Shown one piece after another: positions 42,718 to 54,285 of a stretch of DNA of 56,058 nt; the stretch's first letter is position 1, and each line of letters begins with the position of its first letter. The stretch spans positions 92,860 to 148,917 of the forward strand of contig NZ_LZIR01000096.1 in the NCBI RefSeq assembly GCF_001667035.1. The letters are read 5' to 3'. The DNA is from Mycobacterium sp. 852002-51057_SCH5723018 (GTDB lineage: Bacteria > Actinomycetota > Actinomycetes > Mycobacteriales > Mycobacteriaceae). Both the position numbers and the translations under genes were made by a program. The notes beneath the pieces are model-generated. The model made no database searches and had not been told where the DNA came from. It was given only the letters and a program-made list of their open reading frames with translations.

Positions 42718-42914
42718 GTGGCAATCGGACGATCCCCTGTGCCGGCACCCGCGACGACGGCGCGAGGGCGCGGCCGAATGCCGATCACCTGATAATTCGG
42801 ACGGTTCCGGGGCAGGCTCGGACCGACCGCTAACTCCGGTCCGGATAACCGGACCGCAACCAACACAGTCGGGGTGAACGCCCCGACCGATCAAATTAGT
42901 GGAGGGCTCCAATC

Positions 42915-43217
42915 GTGGCGAAGGTGAACATCAAGCCACTCGAGGACAAGATCCTCGTGCAGGCCAACGAGGCCGAGACCACGACCGCGTCCGGTCTGGT
43001 CATTCCTGACACCGCCAAGGAGAAGCCGCAGGAAGGCACCGTCGTCGCAGTCGGCCCCGGCCGTTGGGACGAGGACGGCGAGAAGCGGATTCCGCTCGAC
43101 GTGTCGGAGGGTGACACCGTCATCTACAGCAAGTACGGCGGCACCGAGATCAAGTACAACGGCGAGGAATACCTGATCCTGTCGGCACGCGACGTGCTGG
43201 CTGTCGTATCCAAGTAA
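42915..43217 (+). CDS. groES: Co-chaperonin GroES
   Basis: The 100-residue protein forms the seven-fold lid on GroEL. MAKVNIKPLEDKILVQ, then the mobile loop region TTTASGLVIPDTAKEKP, and SKYGGTEIKYNGEEYLIL are typical. It starts with GTG after GGAGGG. The leader from the CIRCE-type site is about 200 bases. The groEL1 gene follows after an 83-base gap with a strong hairpin. Confidence 0.98.
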   Translation: MAKVNIKPLEDKILVQANEAETTTASGLVIPDTAKEKPQEGTVVAVGPGRWDEDGEKRIPLDVSEGDTVIYSKYGGTEIKYNGEEYLILSARDVLAVVSK

Positions 43218-43225
43218 CCCGTGTC

Positions 43226-43272
43226 CCGCCCCGGCGATCCCCGCGTTGCACCGCGGGTGATTTCCGGGGCGG
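43226..43272 (+). other. Two-tier hairpin between groES and groEL1
   Basis: The outer stem is CCGCCCCGG (43226-43234) with CCGGGGCGG (43264-43272). The inner stem is CCCGCG (43240-43245) with CGCGGG (43252-43257). It sits in the 83-base intercistronic gap and could stabilise one cistron, reduce transcription into groEL1 or mark a processing site. Cleavage of mycobacterial groESL mRNA has been reported, from memory. Confidence 0.7.
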
Positions 43273-43300
43273 CATGCGTTCTAGGCGGTGAGGGAACCTG

Positions 43301-44920
<1,620 letters not shown>

Positions 44921-45304
44921 AAGCGACGCGCTACGGACAACATCCCCGGCCTGATGGTCGGGGGTGTTTTCGTGTTTGCGGGGTGCACCTCGACGGTCGT
45001 GTAGCGGATCCGGCGGCGGTCAACGCCAAGCTCGCTGAATTCGCGCACAGGTAACTGAATAGCGGGGCCGGAAAAGTGGACGTCGACCACGGCCACGGGT
45101 TCACCACCGCTAGTCGAGCGATGCGACACACCTCCTGCCGCTGGCCGGGGCTGTTTCGCTTTTCGGCGATGCCCGCCACATCCAGACATAATCCACGCAC
45201 ACTCGTCTCCGCGAGTCGTCGCAGACGTTTATGTGTCGCGATGGCCTGTAATCGAGGACGACCCCGTCGGAATGCGAACGGCGCCCGGCGGGTTGCAGTG
45301 GGGC
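44921..45304. other. 384-base gap after groEL1 with a decayed copy of the groEL1 end
   Basis: After the groEL1 terminator, the region holds no convincing gene. 45067-45125 resembles the groEL1 3' end at 44869-44930: GACCACGGCCACGG, CACCACC, CTAG and GCGA-GCG occur in the same order and similar spacing. The rest is ordinary GC-rich sequence. The promoter of the F420-type gene is expected in 45190-45304 (CATAATCC near 45186). Confidence 0.55.
44939..44970 (+). terminator. Intrinsic terminator after groEL1
   Basis: AACATCCCCGGC (44939-44950) pairs with GTCGGGGGTGTT (44957-44968), with a six-base loop and G-T pairs, and is followed by more T residues (TTTT at 44967-44970). It is the most conventional intrinsic terminator in the window. 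Confidence 0.8.
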
Positions 45305-46273
45305 GTGACTATTCGCCTCGGATTGCAGATTCCCAACTTCTCCTACGGCAAGCCAGTCGCCGAACTGTTTCCCGCCGTCCAGGCTCAGGCCCGCGAGGCC
45401 GAGAGTGCTGGGTTCGACACTGTCCTGCTGATGGATCACTTCTACCAATTGCCGACACTGGGTGAACCCGACGAACCCATGCTGGAGGCCTACACCGCGC
45501 TGGGCGCCTTAGCCGCGTCCGTCGAGCGCGTGCAGCTGTCAACCTTGGTGACCGGCAACACCTATCGCAACCCGACCTTGCTCGCCAAGGAGATCACGAC
45601 GTTGGACGTCGTCAGCGCCGGGCGCGCAATCCTCGGCATCGGAGCGGGATGGTTCGAGCTGGAGCACCGGCAACTGGGCTTCGAGTTCGGCACATTCACC
45701 GAGCGGTTCGAAAAGCTCGAGGAGGCACTGCAAATCATCGTCCCGATGCTGCACGGCGAGAGGCCCAGCTTCTCCGGCAAGTGGTATCACACCGAAAGCG
45801 CGACCAACGAGCCGCGCTATCGAGACCACATTCCGATCATGCTCGGCGGTAGCGGCGAAAAGAAGACATTCCGCCTGGCCGCCCGCTACGCCGACCACCT
45901 CAACATCATCGCCAACATCGACGAGTTGCCCGGCAAGCTGAACGTGCTCCGCCAGCGCTGCGCCGAAATCGACCGTGACCCGGCAACTTTGGAAACCAGT
46001 TGCCTGCTGACGATCGTGCTCGACGGCTACGGCGCGCCCAGGGACATCGGCGAGGCTCAGGGCGGCCGGGCGGTCACCGGTACGCCCGACCAGGTAGCCG
46101 ACGAGATCCAACGCCGGGTGCTTGACGCAGGCATCGACGGCGTGATCATCAACCTGCCGACGCACCGCTACACACCCGGTGTCGTCACAGCGGTGGGCGA
46201 GGCGCTCAAGCCGCTGGTCGACGCGCAGTCACGTGGTGGCCGCTCACAGCCGCACGCTGCGCAGGTCGGGTAG
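45305..46273 (+). CDS. LLM-class F420-dependent oxidoreductase (Rv1855c-like)
   Basis: The 322-residue product has the luciferase-like pattern: RLGLQIPNFSYGKPVAELF, EAESAGFDTVLLMDHFYQLP, LSTLVTGNTYRNPTLLAKE, LGIGAGWFELEHRQLGFEFG (phosphate and F420 loop) and PIMLGGSGEKKTFRLAARYADH. GTG 45305 gives the family N-terminus; the frame is open from 45233 (ATG codons at 45233 and 45272) with no family support. It is convergent with the hemerythrin gene. Not present beside groEL1 in M. tuberculosis. Substrate unknown. Confidence 0.87.
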   Translation: MTIRLGLQIPNFSYGKPVAELFPAVQAQAREAESAGFDTVLLMDHFYQLPTLGEPDEPMLEAYTALGALAASVERVQLSTLVTGNTYRNPTLLAKEITTLDVVSAGRAILGIGAGWFELEHRQLGFEFGTFTERFEKLEEALQIIVPMLHGERPSFSGKWYHTESATNEPRYRDHIPIMLGGSGEKKTFRLAARYADHLNIIANIDELPGKLNVLRQRCAEIDRDPATLETSCLLTIVLDGYGAPRDIGEAQGGRAVTGTPDQVADEIQRRVLDAGIDGVIINLPTHRYTPGVVTAVGEALKPLVDAQSRGGRSQPHAAQVG

Positions 46274-46292
46274 CCACCGGCGGCGGGTCAGC

Positions 46293-46772
46293 TCAGAGCG
46301 CGCTGAGCAGAGCCTTGCGGCCGCGGACGCGGAGTCTGTTGATGGTCGACTCTCGTAACCGGTCGATGCGCTCGAGCATCCGGTTGCCGAGCGCGTCGAG
46401 CATGTCTTCGCTCAAATCCACTGGCGCCGGGCACAAGTCGCGCTCCTCCTCGGTGGCGTGGGCGTCCAGCACCGTCACGAACGAGTGCCATTCGTCGGCG
46501 TATTCCGGTGCCGACGGCGGCGTCCGAAGAAGCACCGCCAGCTGATCCCAGACCTGCCGATGCTCGGCGTGGGCGATCGCGACGAGGCTGGTGGCCGCCG
46601 ACACCGCCGGATAGAACAAGTCGTCCTCGATGCGCATGTGAATGTCGAGTTCGATCAACAATTCGTCGAGGGCGTCTTGCCGTTCGTCGGTGTCCGCCGG
46701 TATCGCGGTGATCTTCTCGCACAGCCCGCGCAACACCTTATGGTGCTCGAAAAGCACGTCGTAGGCGTTCAT
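46293..46772 (-). CDS. Hemerythrin-like domain protein
   Basis: The 159-residue product has the hemerythrin HHE arrangement on four helices: LFEHHKVLRGL, DIHMRIEDDLFYPAV, AHAEHRQVWDQL and LDAHATEEERDLCPA, giving the His, Glu and Asp ligands for a di-iron site. Such proteins bind O2, NO or peroxide. The ATG overlaps the Rieske gene stop (ATGA), so both are made together. The C-terminus is basic (RLRVRGRKALL). The exact ligand set needs alignment. Confidence 0.85.
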   Translation of the reverse strand: MNAYDVLFEHHKVLRGLCEKITAIPADTDERQDALDELLIELDIHMRIEDDLFYPAVSAATSLVAIAHAEHRQVWDQLAVLLRTPPSAPEYADEWHSFVTVLDAHATEEERDLCPAPVDLSEDMLDALGNRMLERIDRLRESTINRLRVRGRKALLSAL

Positions 46773-47656
46773 TTCGCCGCTCCTCGCACCTCGATGAGCC
46801 CGTCCCGGACCCGCACCGGGTAATTCGGCAGCGCCGCCGTCGCGGGCCCGCGCAGCACCTTGCCCGATTCGCATGCGAACCGCGAGCCATGCCAGGGGCA
46901 GACGATCCGGCCGCGGTCGATCCAGCCGTCATCCATCGGCGCGCCCAGGTGCGGGCAACGCTCACCCACGGCCAGCACCCGACCGTCGCTGCGATACAGC
47001 ACCACGCCAACGCCCTCTACGTCGACGCGTTGCGGCTGGCCGTCGAGTGCGGTTGCCGGCAGCACCGGCGTCCAGCGTTCCCCCGTCAACCGGGCGCCGG
47101 AGCGGTCCACCCCGGTGCCCGTTTCATAGACCAGACACCCACCCAGGTAGCCGCTGCCCAGGGCCAGGCCATAGCCGACGGCGCTAGTGAAGACCCCGCG
47201 CCGGTGACGCCCGCGGCCCCGGTCCCACCACGACAGCGCGTACAGGCCGGTGGCGAACCCGTTCAGGATGCCGTGAACGAGGCCGATGCGGCGCGATTCC
47301 TCGTGAGTGTGCTGCCAGTCCGTCAGACCGGTGGCGGCCGCGCCTACGCTGCCCACGATCCCGACGCCCAACGCAAACCTCGACGCGTCGCGCCATGCCG
47401 ACGCCCGACCCGGCAGCACGCTGACCGCGTCCATCGCGACCGTCGCCGCCACCGCCCCCGTCGGCACCGACGTCAACGCCGGATGCAGCGGATGACCCAG
47501 CCAGGTGCCGTGCAGCGCGTTGCTGACACGGTCTCGGTACCGCCCCATGGCGGCGAACACGAACGTCAGACCGTGCTCGAGCCGATAGCTCGGCCGATCC
47601 AGCCACTGCTGTCGCCCCAGAATTGTTCGAACTGCTTGATGCGACCGCTCACCCAC
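46769..47656 (-). CDS. DUF2231 membrane domain fused to a Rieske [2Fe-2S] domain
   Basis: The 295-residue product joins a DUF2231-type membrane region (about 45-178, four helices, HPLHPALTSVPTGAVAATVAMD) to a C-terminal Rieske domain with Cys234-x-His236 (CPHLGAPM) and Cys253-x-x-His256 (CPWHG), which bind a 2Fe-2S cluster. It could move electrons at the membrane to or from a soluble partner. GTG 47656 is preceded by AGGAGG six bases away. Its end overlaps the hemerythrin gene. Its location next to whiB3 and its membership in a redox set are noted as context. Confidence 0.87.
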   Translation of the reverse strand: MGERSHQAVRTILGRQQWLDRPSYRLEHGLTFVFAAMGRYRDRVSNALHGTWLGHPLHPALTSVPTGAVAATVAMDAVSVLPGRASAWRDASRFALGVGIVGSVGAAATGLTDWQHTHEESRRIGLVHGILNGFATGLYALSWWDRGRGRHRRGVFTSAVGYGLALGSGYLGGCLVYETGTGVDRSGARLTGERWTPVLPATALDGQPQRVDVEGVGVVLYRSDGRVLAVGERCPHLGAPMDDGWIDRGRIVCPWHGSRFACESGKVLRGPATAALPNYPVRVRDGLIEVRGAAK

Positions 47657-47864
47657 GGCACTCCTCCTGTGCGCGAGCGATCTGCCACGGGGTTCCCCAC
47701 TACGCGACAGAACGCTCGCTCGAACCCGGGCCGGCGCGGCGCAACGGCTCTCGACGCCGCGTCGACAATGGACGGCGACCAGCCGGTGGCCTAGTCCATG
47801 AGGGGTACACGCGCGGCGGCCGCGAATCGTTCAATCGCGGCCGTGCAGCGGGACGAAGGGCCGA

Positions 47865-48173
47865 TCAGGCCGAACGGCGGATGCCGCGGCCGCGGCCGAT
47901 GTCGCCCTTGAGGAGCAGGTCGCGCTCGGATTCCGAAAGGCCACCCCAAACGCCGTAGGGCTCGCCGACTTCCAGCGCATGGGAACGGCATTCCTCGATC
48001 ACCGGGCACCGCCGGCACATCTCCTTGGCTCGCTGCTCGCGTTGCATGCGGGCGCGGCCGCGCTCGCCGTCGGGATGGAAAAACATCGAGGAGTCAACGC
48101 CGCGGCACAGGCCTTGCAGCTGCCAGTTCCAGATGTCGGCGTTGGGCCCGGGTAGCTGCTCCGGCTGTGGCAT
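47865..48173 (-). CDS. whiB3: Redox-sensing transcriptional regulator WhiB3
   Basis: The 102-residue product is WhiB3. Cys23, Cys53, Cys56 and Cys62 (GLCRG and CRRCPVIEEC) bind the 4Fe-4S cluster, and GVWGGLSESERDLL is the Wbl signature that contacts the sigma factor. WhiB3 senses O2/NO and redox state and controls lipid and virulence functions in M. tuberculosis. ATG 48173 begins MPQPEQLPGPNADIWNWQ, as in Rv3416; the frame is open further without support. Its orientation opposite to groEL1 matches M. tuberculosis. Confidence 0.97.
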   Translation of the reverse strand: MPQPEQLPGPNADIWNWQLQGLCRGVDSSMFFHPDGERGRARMQREQRAKEMCRRCPVIEECRSHALEVGEPYGVWGGLSESERDLLLKGDIGRGRGIRRSA

Positions 48174-48521
48174 AGGATCGTTCCCTCTCTGCACGGCACC
48201 GCCCGGAAGGTCAGGCTCGCGAAGCGCCCGACAAGCGATTGTGCACTGATTTGGAGTGGGGGTCACCGATGACTAACCCGTCAAGGAAGAACTTAGGGGC
48301 GACGACGAATTTCCGTCAATAGCCACTTAGCCCGGCAAAATATGTAAGCGTTGGAGCAGAATTAACTCGCCGTTCATCTACCACCGATTTGCCGAGTGAG
48401 AACCGTGCTACCAGGCCCTTGACCGCACCGAGATTTCCCAGCTCAGGGGGTGAGGAAGTGGGAAGGGCAATTAGGACGCAGCTGATCATGATTAACAGCT
48501 CGGTAACACAGACAGCACGAA
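48174..48521. promoter_or_regulatory. 348-base divergent gap: whiB3 promoter and Rv3415c-like promoter
   Basis: This region lies between divergent starts and is AT-richer than average (AAGGAAGAACTTAGG near 48280, CAAAATATGTAAGCG near 48336, AGAATTAACTCG near 48357). AGCTGATCATGATTAACAGC near 48480-48499 includes TGATCA and a 5-bp inverted arm. No assigned operator. No gene seen. Confidence 0.5.
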
Positions 48522-49305
48522 GTGTTTACTACCATCACCGTGATTGAAACTGGTCACACTTTGATGATCGAGCAAAAGTTGGCTCAACAGTTGGCTGAGG
48601 CGGCCTTCGGCGCGCGACCCGACAGCTGGCCGTTGCCCGCGGCGATCACGCCTCAGCAGCTGTGGCTGCGGGCGGTCGCCGCCGGCGGTCAGGGCCGCTA
48701 CGGCAGCGCCTACCGCGACCTCGAGGTGCTGCGGCGCGGCGTCGCGTCGGGCCGGCTGCTCTCGTTGGCCCACAGCACCCGTGGATCCTTCCTGCGCCAG
48801 CTCGGCTGGCACACGTCGGCACGCGGTTGGGACGGTCGGGCCCTGGCGCTGGCCGGCGACAATCTCGAGGCCCACGCCGACGCGCTGATCGGGCTGGCGG
48901 CCGACGCCCGGCGTGGTGCCGGACCGGCTGGCGGTGCGACGGGGGTGGGTGGCCGCCGAGCTGGCGATGGCCTCCGGGGACGGCCAGACCGCCTTGCGTC
49001 ACGCCGAGGAGGCGGTCGAGTTGGCGGGCGCCATGGCTGCCAGGTCGGCGCGTCACCGCGTCAAGAGCGACGTGGTGCTGGCCGCCGCGCTGTGCAGCGC
49101 CGGCAGCGTGGATCGCGCCCGCGCGGTCGCCGACGAGGCGCTCGAGGCCACCTGCCGCCTGGACCTGATACCGCTTCGGTGGGCGCTGGCGTGCTTGCTG
49201 ATCGATATCGAAAGCGACACGTTTTCGGCACAAAAACTGCTCGAAATTCGGGATATTTGCGCAGGCCAGGTGCGGCGCGCCGGGGGCGCGTGGCGTTGCG
49301 CTTGA
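48522..49305 (+). pseudogene. Rv3415c-like gene with a frameshift
   Basis: The first part (from GTG 48522: FTTITVIETGHTLMIEQKLA, SLAHSTRGSFLRQLGWHTS, ALIGLAADARR) is in one frame, and the second part (VVPDRLAVRRGWVAAELAMA, HRVKSDVVLAAALCSAGS, ending at 49305) is in another, as in a single helical protein of about 275 residues. The frame switches between about 48903 and 48915, and about 20 residues of the expected alignment appear missing there. The first frame runs on to 49343 as an unrelated Arg/Gly-rich peptide. Function of the family is unknown. An assembly error is possible. Confidence 0.7.
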
Positions 49306-49368
49306 AACGGCCCTCCGCCCGTTATTGTCATTTGGTTAGTTAGCCCGCGATGTGTCCCATTCGTAACG

Positions 49369-49962
49369 TTGGAGATACCGCCGTCGATGACAATTCAAGG
49401 GGAACGTCTCGACGCTGTGGTTGCGGAGGCCGTGGCGGGGGACCGGAACGCCCTACGGGAGGTGCTGGAGACCATCCGTCCGATTGTCGTGCGATATTGC
49501 CGGGCGCGCGTCGGCACAGTCGAACGGGGCGGCCTGTCAGCAGACGACGTGGCACAGGAGGTGTGCTTGGCCACCATCACCGCGCTGCCGCGGTACCGGG
49601 AGCGGGGCCGCCCGTTCCTGGCCTTCTTGTACGGCATTGCGGCCCACAAGGTCGCCGACGCCCATCGGGCCGCCGGCCGCGATCTTGCCTATCCCGCCGA
49701 AACCGTTCCCGAGCGCTGGTCGCCCGACGCCGGTCCTGAGCAACGGGCCATCGAGGCCGACTCGGTCAGCCGGATGAACGAATTGCTCGAAATTCTGCCT
49801 GCCAAGCAGCGCGAGATCCTGATCCTGCGCGTGGTCGTCGGCCTGTCGGCCGAGGAGACCGCCGCCGCCGTCGGCAGCACCACCGGAGCCGTCCGGGTGG
49901 CCCAGCACCGGGCGCTGTCACGGCTCAAGTCCGAAATCGTCGCGGCAGGTGACTATGCCTGA
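49369..49962 (+). CDS. sigD: RNA polymerase sigma factor SigD
   Basis: The 197-residue ECF-type sigma factor has region 2 (about 45-115, DDVAQEVCLATITALPRYRE, GRPFLAFLYGIAAHKVADAH) and region 4 (about 140-190, MNELLEILPAKQREILILRV, GLSAEETAAAVGSTTGAVRV). It directs stationary-phase and ribosome-related promoters in M. tuberculosis. TTG 49369 and ATG 49387 are both possible starts; the ORF from 49369 corresponds to the conserved EIPPSMT(I/M)QGERL. The stop overlaps the anti-sigma gene. Confidence 0.95.
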   Translation: MEIPPSMTIQGERLDAVVAEAVAGDRNALREVLETIRPIVVRYCRARVGTVERGGLSADDVAQEVCLATITALPRYRERGRPFLAFLYGIAAHKVADAHRAAGRDLAYPAETVPERWSPDAGPEQRAIEADSVSRMNELLEILPAKQREILILRVVVGLSAEETAAAVGSTTGAVRVAQHRALSRLKSEIVAAGDYA

Positions 49963-50782
49963 ATTTGGTTACGCTGTTCCCGACCAACCGGCCCTGGACG
50001 AGTTGGCCCGCACCGATCTACTCCTCGACGCGCTCGCCGAGCGCCGGCCGGTCGACCTGGACGACCGCAACTTTGAAGCGCTGGCCGTCCTGATGCAGGA
50101 CTGGCGCGACGACCTGCGGTGGCCGCCGGCCAGCGCGCTGGTGTCGCCGGAAGAGGCCGTCGAAGCGCTGCGTGACGGCCTGGCCGAGCGTTCCCGAGCC
50201 CGCCGCGGCCTGGCGACGGTCGGGTCGGTCGCCGCGACGCTGTTGGTGCTCAGCGGGTTCGGCGCCATGGTCGTCGAGGCCCGTCCCGGCGACACGCTTT
50301 ACGGCCTGCACGCCATGTTCTTCGACCAGCCGCGGGTCAACGACAGCCAGATCGAGCTGTCCGCCAAGGCCGAGTTGGCGAAGGTCCAGCAAATGATCGA
50401 CCAGGGCCAGTGGGCCCAGGCCCAGAATCAGCTGGCCGAGGTCAGCAGCACCGTGCAATCCATGAACGACGGGGCCAGCAGGCACGACCTGCTGAACGAG
50501 GTCAACCTGCTCAACACGCGGGTCGAATCGCGCAACCCGAACGCGACGCTGCCGGCCTCCGCGACGAGGCCGCCCGGCGCGCCCGCCGCATCCACGACCC
50601 CGACCACCAAATCATCGACTGCGGCCGGCACGACGTCCGCTGCGCCGAGCCCGTCATCCAGCTCGCCCAGCGCATCGCTCAGTCCGTCACAGACCCCGAC
50701 GACCAGCCCGTCCTCGGGTCGGCATCGGCACCACGGGCACACGTCCACGCCGTCGACGCAGGCCCCGGACGACGCGCCCTGA
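49955..50782 (+). CDS. rsdA: Anti-sigma-D factor RsdA
   Basis: The 275-residue product overlaps sigD by eight bases, the usual sigma/anti-sigma coupling. The N-terminal cytoplasmic domain (about 1-80, PALDELARTDLLLDALAERR, MQDWRDDLRWPPASALV) holds SigD. A membrane helix (about 87-107) follows, then an external part and a long Thr/Ser/Pro-rich tail (from about 200) ending in His-rich GRHRHHGHT. M. tuberculosis RsdA is degraded by ClpXP via its N-terminus. ATG 49955 is preferred over GTG 49949. The tail differs strongly from the M. tuberculosis tail. Confidence 0.92.
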   Translation: MPEFGYAVPDQPALDELARTDLLLDALAERRPVDLDDRNFEALAVLMQDWRDDLRWPPASALVSPEEAVEALRDGLAERSRARRGLATVGSVAATLLVLSGFGAMVVEARPGDTLYGLHAMFFDQPRVNDSQIELSAKAELAKVQQMIDQGQWAQAQNQLAEVSSTVQSMNDGASRHDLLNEVNLLNTRVESRNPNATLPASATRPPGAPAASTTPTTKSSTAAGTTSAAPSPSSSSPSASLSPSQTPTTSPSSGRHRHHGHTSTPSTQAPDDAP

Positions 50783-50809
50783 CGCGGGCCGGTCAGGCTG
50801 AAGAGGCGC

Positions 50810-51220
50810 TCAGTGGCGCCGGTGAAAATCGGCGTCTGACGTCGCTTCGTTGAGCGAGGCGTCGGCGTAGCCGCGGCAGTAATCCCACGTGACGTAGGAG
50901 TCGGGTTCCGGGTCGTAGGCCGGCTCGTGCGGACGGACGGTCCCGTCGATCAGCAGCTGTAGCAGGTTGGCCCGCAACATGTCCCAGTCGTGGTAGTGAT
51001 CCTGCTGGCACTCGTCGCAGCACACCACCAGTCCGCGAATCCCCTTGTGCGCCAAGAGGGCCTCGTAGACGGCCAGGTCGGCCAGGTCGGCCTCGACCGC
51101 CATCCGCTCTTGCTGATCCAGGGGTTGTCCCGGCTCGACGGCTTCCAGCGCCGCCGACGGATCGCAGGGGTCGTCGGCGAACGGGTCAGGTGGCAAACCC
51201 GGTGGGAGGTGGTCGCGCAC
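50810..51220 (-). CDS. DUF5319 protein (Rv3412-type)
   Basis: The 136-residue acidic protein matches the conserved DUF5319 family of actinobacteria: PDPFADDPCDPSAALEAV, LADLAVYEALLAHKGIRGLV, a Cys/His cluster VVCCDECQQDHYHDWDML that could bind metal, and EPDSYVTWDYCRGYADA. GTG start. It is convergent with rsdA and divergent from guaB2. Rv3412 is at this position. Function unknown. Confidence 0.87.
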   Translation of the reverse strand: MRDHLPPGLPPDPFADDPCDPSAALEAVEPGQPLDQQERMAVEADLADLAVYEALLAHKGIRGLVVCCDECQQDHYHDWDMLRANLLQLLIDGTVRPHEPAYDPEPDSYVTWDYCRGYADASLNEATSDADFHRRH

Positions 51221-51381
51221 GTCTCTAGCCTACGCAGGCGGGCCGTCATAACGCCAGCAGGCAGCGATCCGCCGAGTCCGCGCCGGTTGCCCCCGGCGGC
51301 GCGCCCAAGCAAGCGAGTCCAGGTGTCCGCCGAGCCGATAGGATGGGCTTCTCACTCCGCATCGTATGGAGGGCCCCACCG

Positions 51382-52992
<1,611 letters not shown>

Positions 52993-53006
52993 ACAGCGAA
53001 CTGGCA

Positions 53007-54146
53007 ATGGTCGAGATCGGGATGGGCCGCGCCGCCCGTCGCACCTACGAACTCAGCGAAATCAGCATCGTGCCGTCGCGGCGCACCCGCTCGTCGCAGG
53101 ACGTCTCGACGTCGTGGCAGCTCGACGCCTACCGGTTCGAGATCCCCGTGGTGGCACACCCGACCGATGCCCTGGTCTCGCCGGAGTTCGCCATCGAGCT
53201 GGGCCGCCTCGGTGGGCTCGGCGTGCTCAACGGCGAGGGGCTGATCGGCCGGCACGCCGACGTCGCGGCCAAGATCGCCCAACTGATCGAGGCCGCCGAG
53301 AAGGAGCCGGAGCCCTCCGCGGCGATCCGGCTGCTGCAGGAGCTGCACGCGGCGCCGCTGGACCCCGACCTGCTGGGCTCGGCGGTGGCCCGCATCCGGG
53401 AGGCGGGGGTGATCACCGCGGTGCGGGTCAGCCCGCAAAACGCCCAGGCGCTGACGCCGGTGCTGCTGCAGGCGGGGATCGACCTGCTGGTCATCCAGGG
53501 CACGATCGTCTCCGCCGAAAGAGTGGTCTTGGACCGGGAAGGGGCCGGCGAGCCGCTGAACCTCAAGACCTTCATCTCCGAGCTCGACGTCCCGGTGGTC
53601 GCCGGCGGGGTGCTCGACCACCGCACCGCGCTGCACCTGATGCGCACCGGCGCCGCCGGCGTCATCGTCGGGTACGGCTCGACGAGGGGGGTGACCACCA
53701 GCGACGAGGTGTTGGGCATCAGCGTGCCGATGGCCACCGCGATCGCCGACGCCGCCGCCGCGCGCCGCGAATACCTCGACGAGACCGGGGGCCGCTACGT
53801 GCACGTGCTGGCCGACGGCGACATCCACACCTCGGGCGAGCTGGCCAAGGCCATCGCGTGCGGGGCCGACGCGGTGCTGCTGGGCACCCCGCTGGCAGAA
53901 TCCGCCGAGGCGCTGGGCGGCGGGTGGTTCTGGCCGGCCGCCGCGGCGCACCCGTCGCTGCCCCGCGGGGCGCTGCTGCAGATCGCCGTCGGGGAGCGGC
54001 CGCCGCTGGAGCGGGTCCTCAACGGCCCGTCAGACGACCCGTTCGGCAGCCTGAACCTGGTCGGCGGCCTGCGCCGGTCGATGGCCAAGGCCGGCTATTG
54101 CGATCTGAAGGAGTTCCAAAAGGTCGGCCTGACGGTCGGCGGCTGA
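53007..54146 (+). CDS. guaB3: IMP dehydrogenase-like protein GuaB3
   Basis: The 379-residue protein is an IMPDH/GMP reductase-type barrel without CBS domains. MVEIGMGRAARRTYELSEIS, FEIPVVAHPTDALVSPEFA, AGGVLDHRTALHLMRTGAAG and DGDIHTSGELAKAIACGADA are family features. The catalytic Cys loop of GuaB2 is replaced by VGYGSTRGVTTSDEV, so IMPDH activity is unlikely; a GMP reductase role has been proposed for the family. ATG 53007 matches Rv3410c. GTG 52989, overlapping the guaB2 stop, is in frame and possible. Confidence 0.93.
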   Translation: MVEIGMGRAARRTYELSEISIVPSRRTRSSQDVSTSWQLDAYRFEIPVVAHPTDALVSPEFAIELGRLGGLGVLNGEGLIGRHADVAAKIAQLIEAAEKEPEPSAAIRLLQELHAAPLDPDLLGSAVARIREAGVITAVRVSPQNAQALTPVLLQAGIDLLVIQGTIVSAERVVLDREGAGEPLNLKTFISELDVPVVAGGVLDHRTALHLMRTGAAGVIVGYGSTRGVTTSDEVLGISVPMATAIADAAAARREYLDETGGRYVHVLADGDIHTSGELAKAIACGADAVLLGTPLAESAEALGGGWFWPAAAAHPSLPRGALLQIAVGERPPLERVLNGPSDDPFGSLNLVGGLRRSMAKAGYCDLKEFQKVGLTVGG

Positions 54147-54166
54147 GCGCCGGCGGCCCTCGCAGG

Positions 54167-54180
54167 CCTCGCCGGCGAGG
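54167..54180. terminator. 14-bp palindrome after guaB3
   Basis: CCTCGCCGGCGAGG is a perfect palindrome 20 bases after the guaB3 stop, followed by GGGAGGCCAGCC. It could form a stem with a tight turn and end the guaB transcript, or be the remnant of an interspersed repeat (GCGAGGGGGAG is shared with 40398-40408). Confidence 0.4.
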
Positions 54181-54256
54181 GGGAGGCCAGCCGCACGCTC
54201 GGCCACCAATATGCGGCCCGCCGCCCACTCGTGACGGCCCCGGGGGCGCTGGTTTA

Positions 54257-54279
54257 TTACCGGCCGGTAAGGCCATACT
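54257..54279 (+). promoter_or_regulatory. choD promoter with 14-bp palindromic operator
   Basis: TTACCGGCCGGTAA (54257-54270) is a perfect palindrome. CATACT (54274-54279) is a plausible -10 box that ends six bases before ATG 54286, so transcription should begin at the start codon and give a leaderless mRNA. The palindrome lies where the -35/-10 spacer would be, as for repressor sites of the TetR type. Confidence 0.65.
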
Positions 54280-54285
54280 GGTGCG

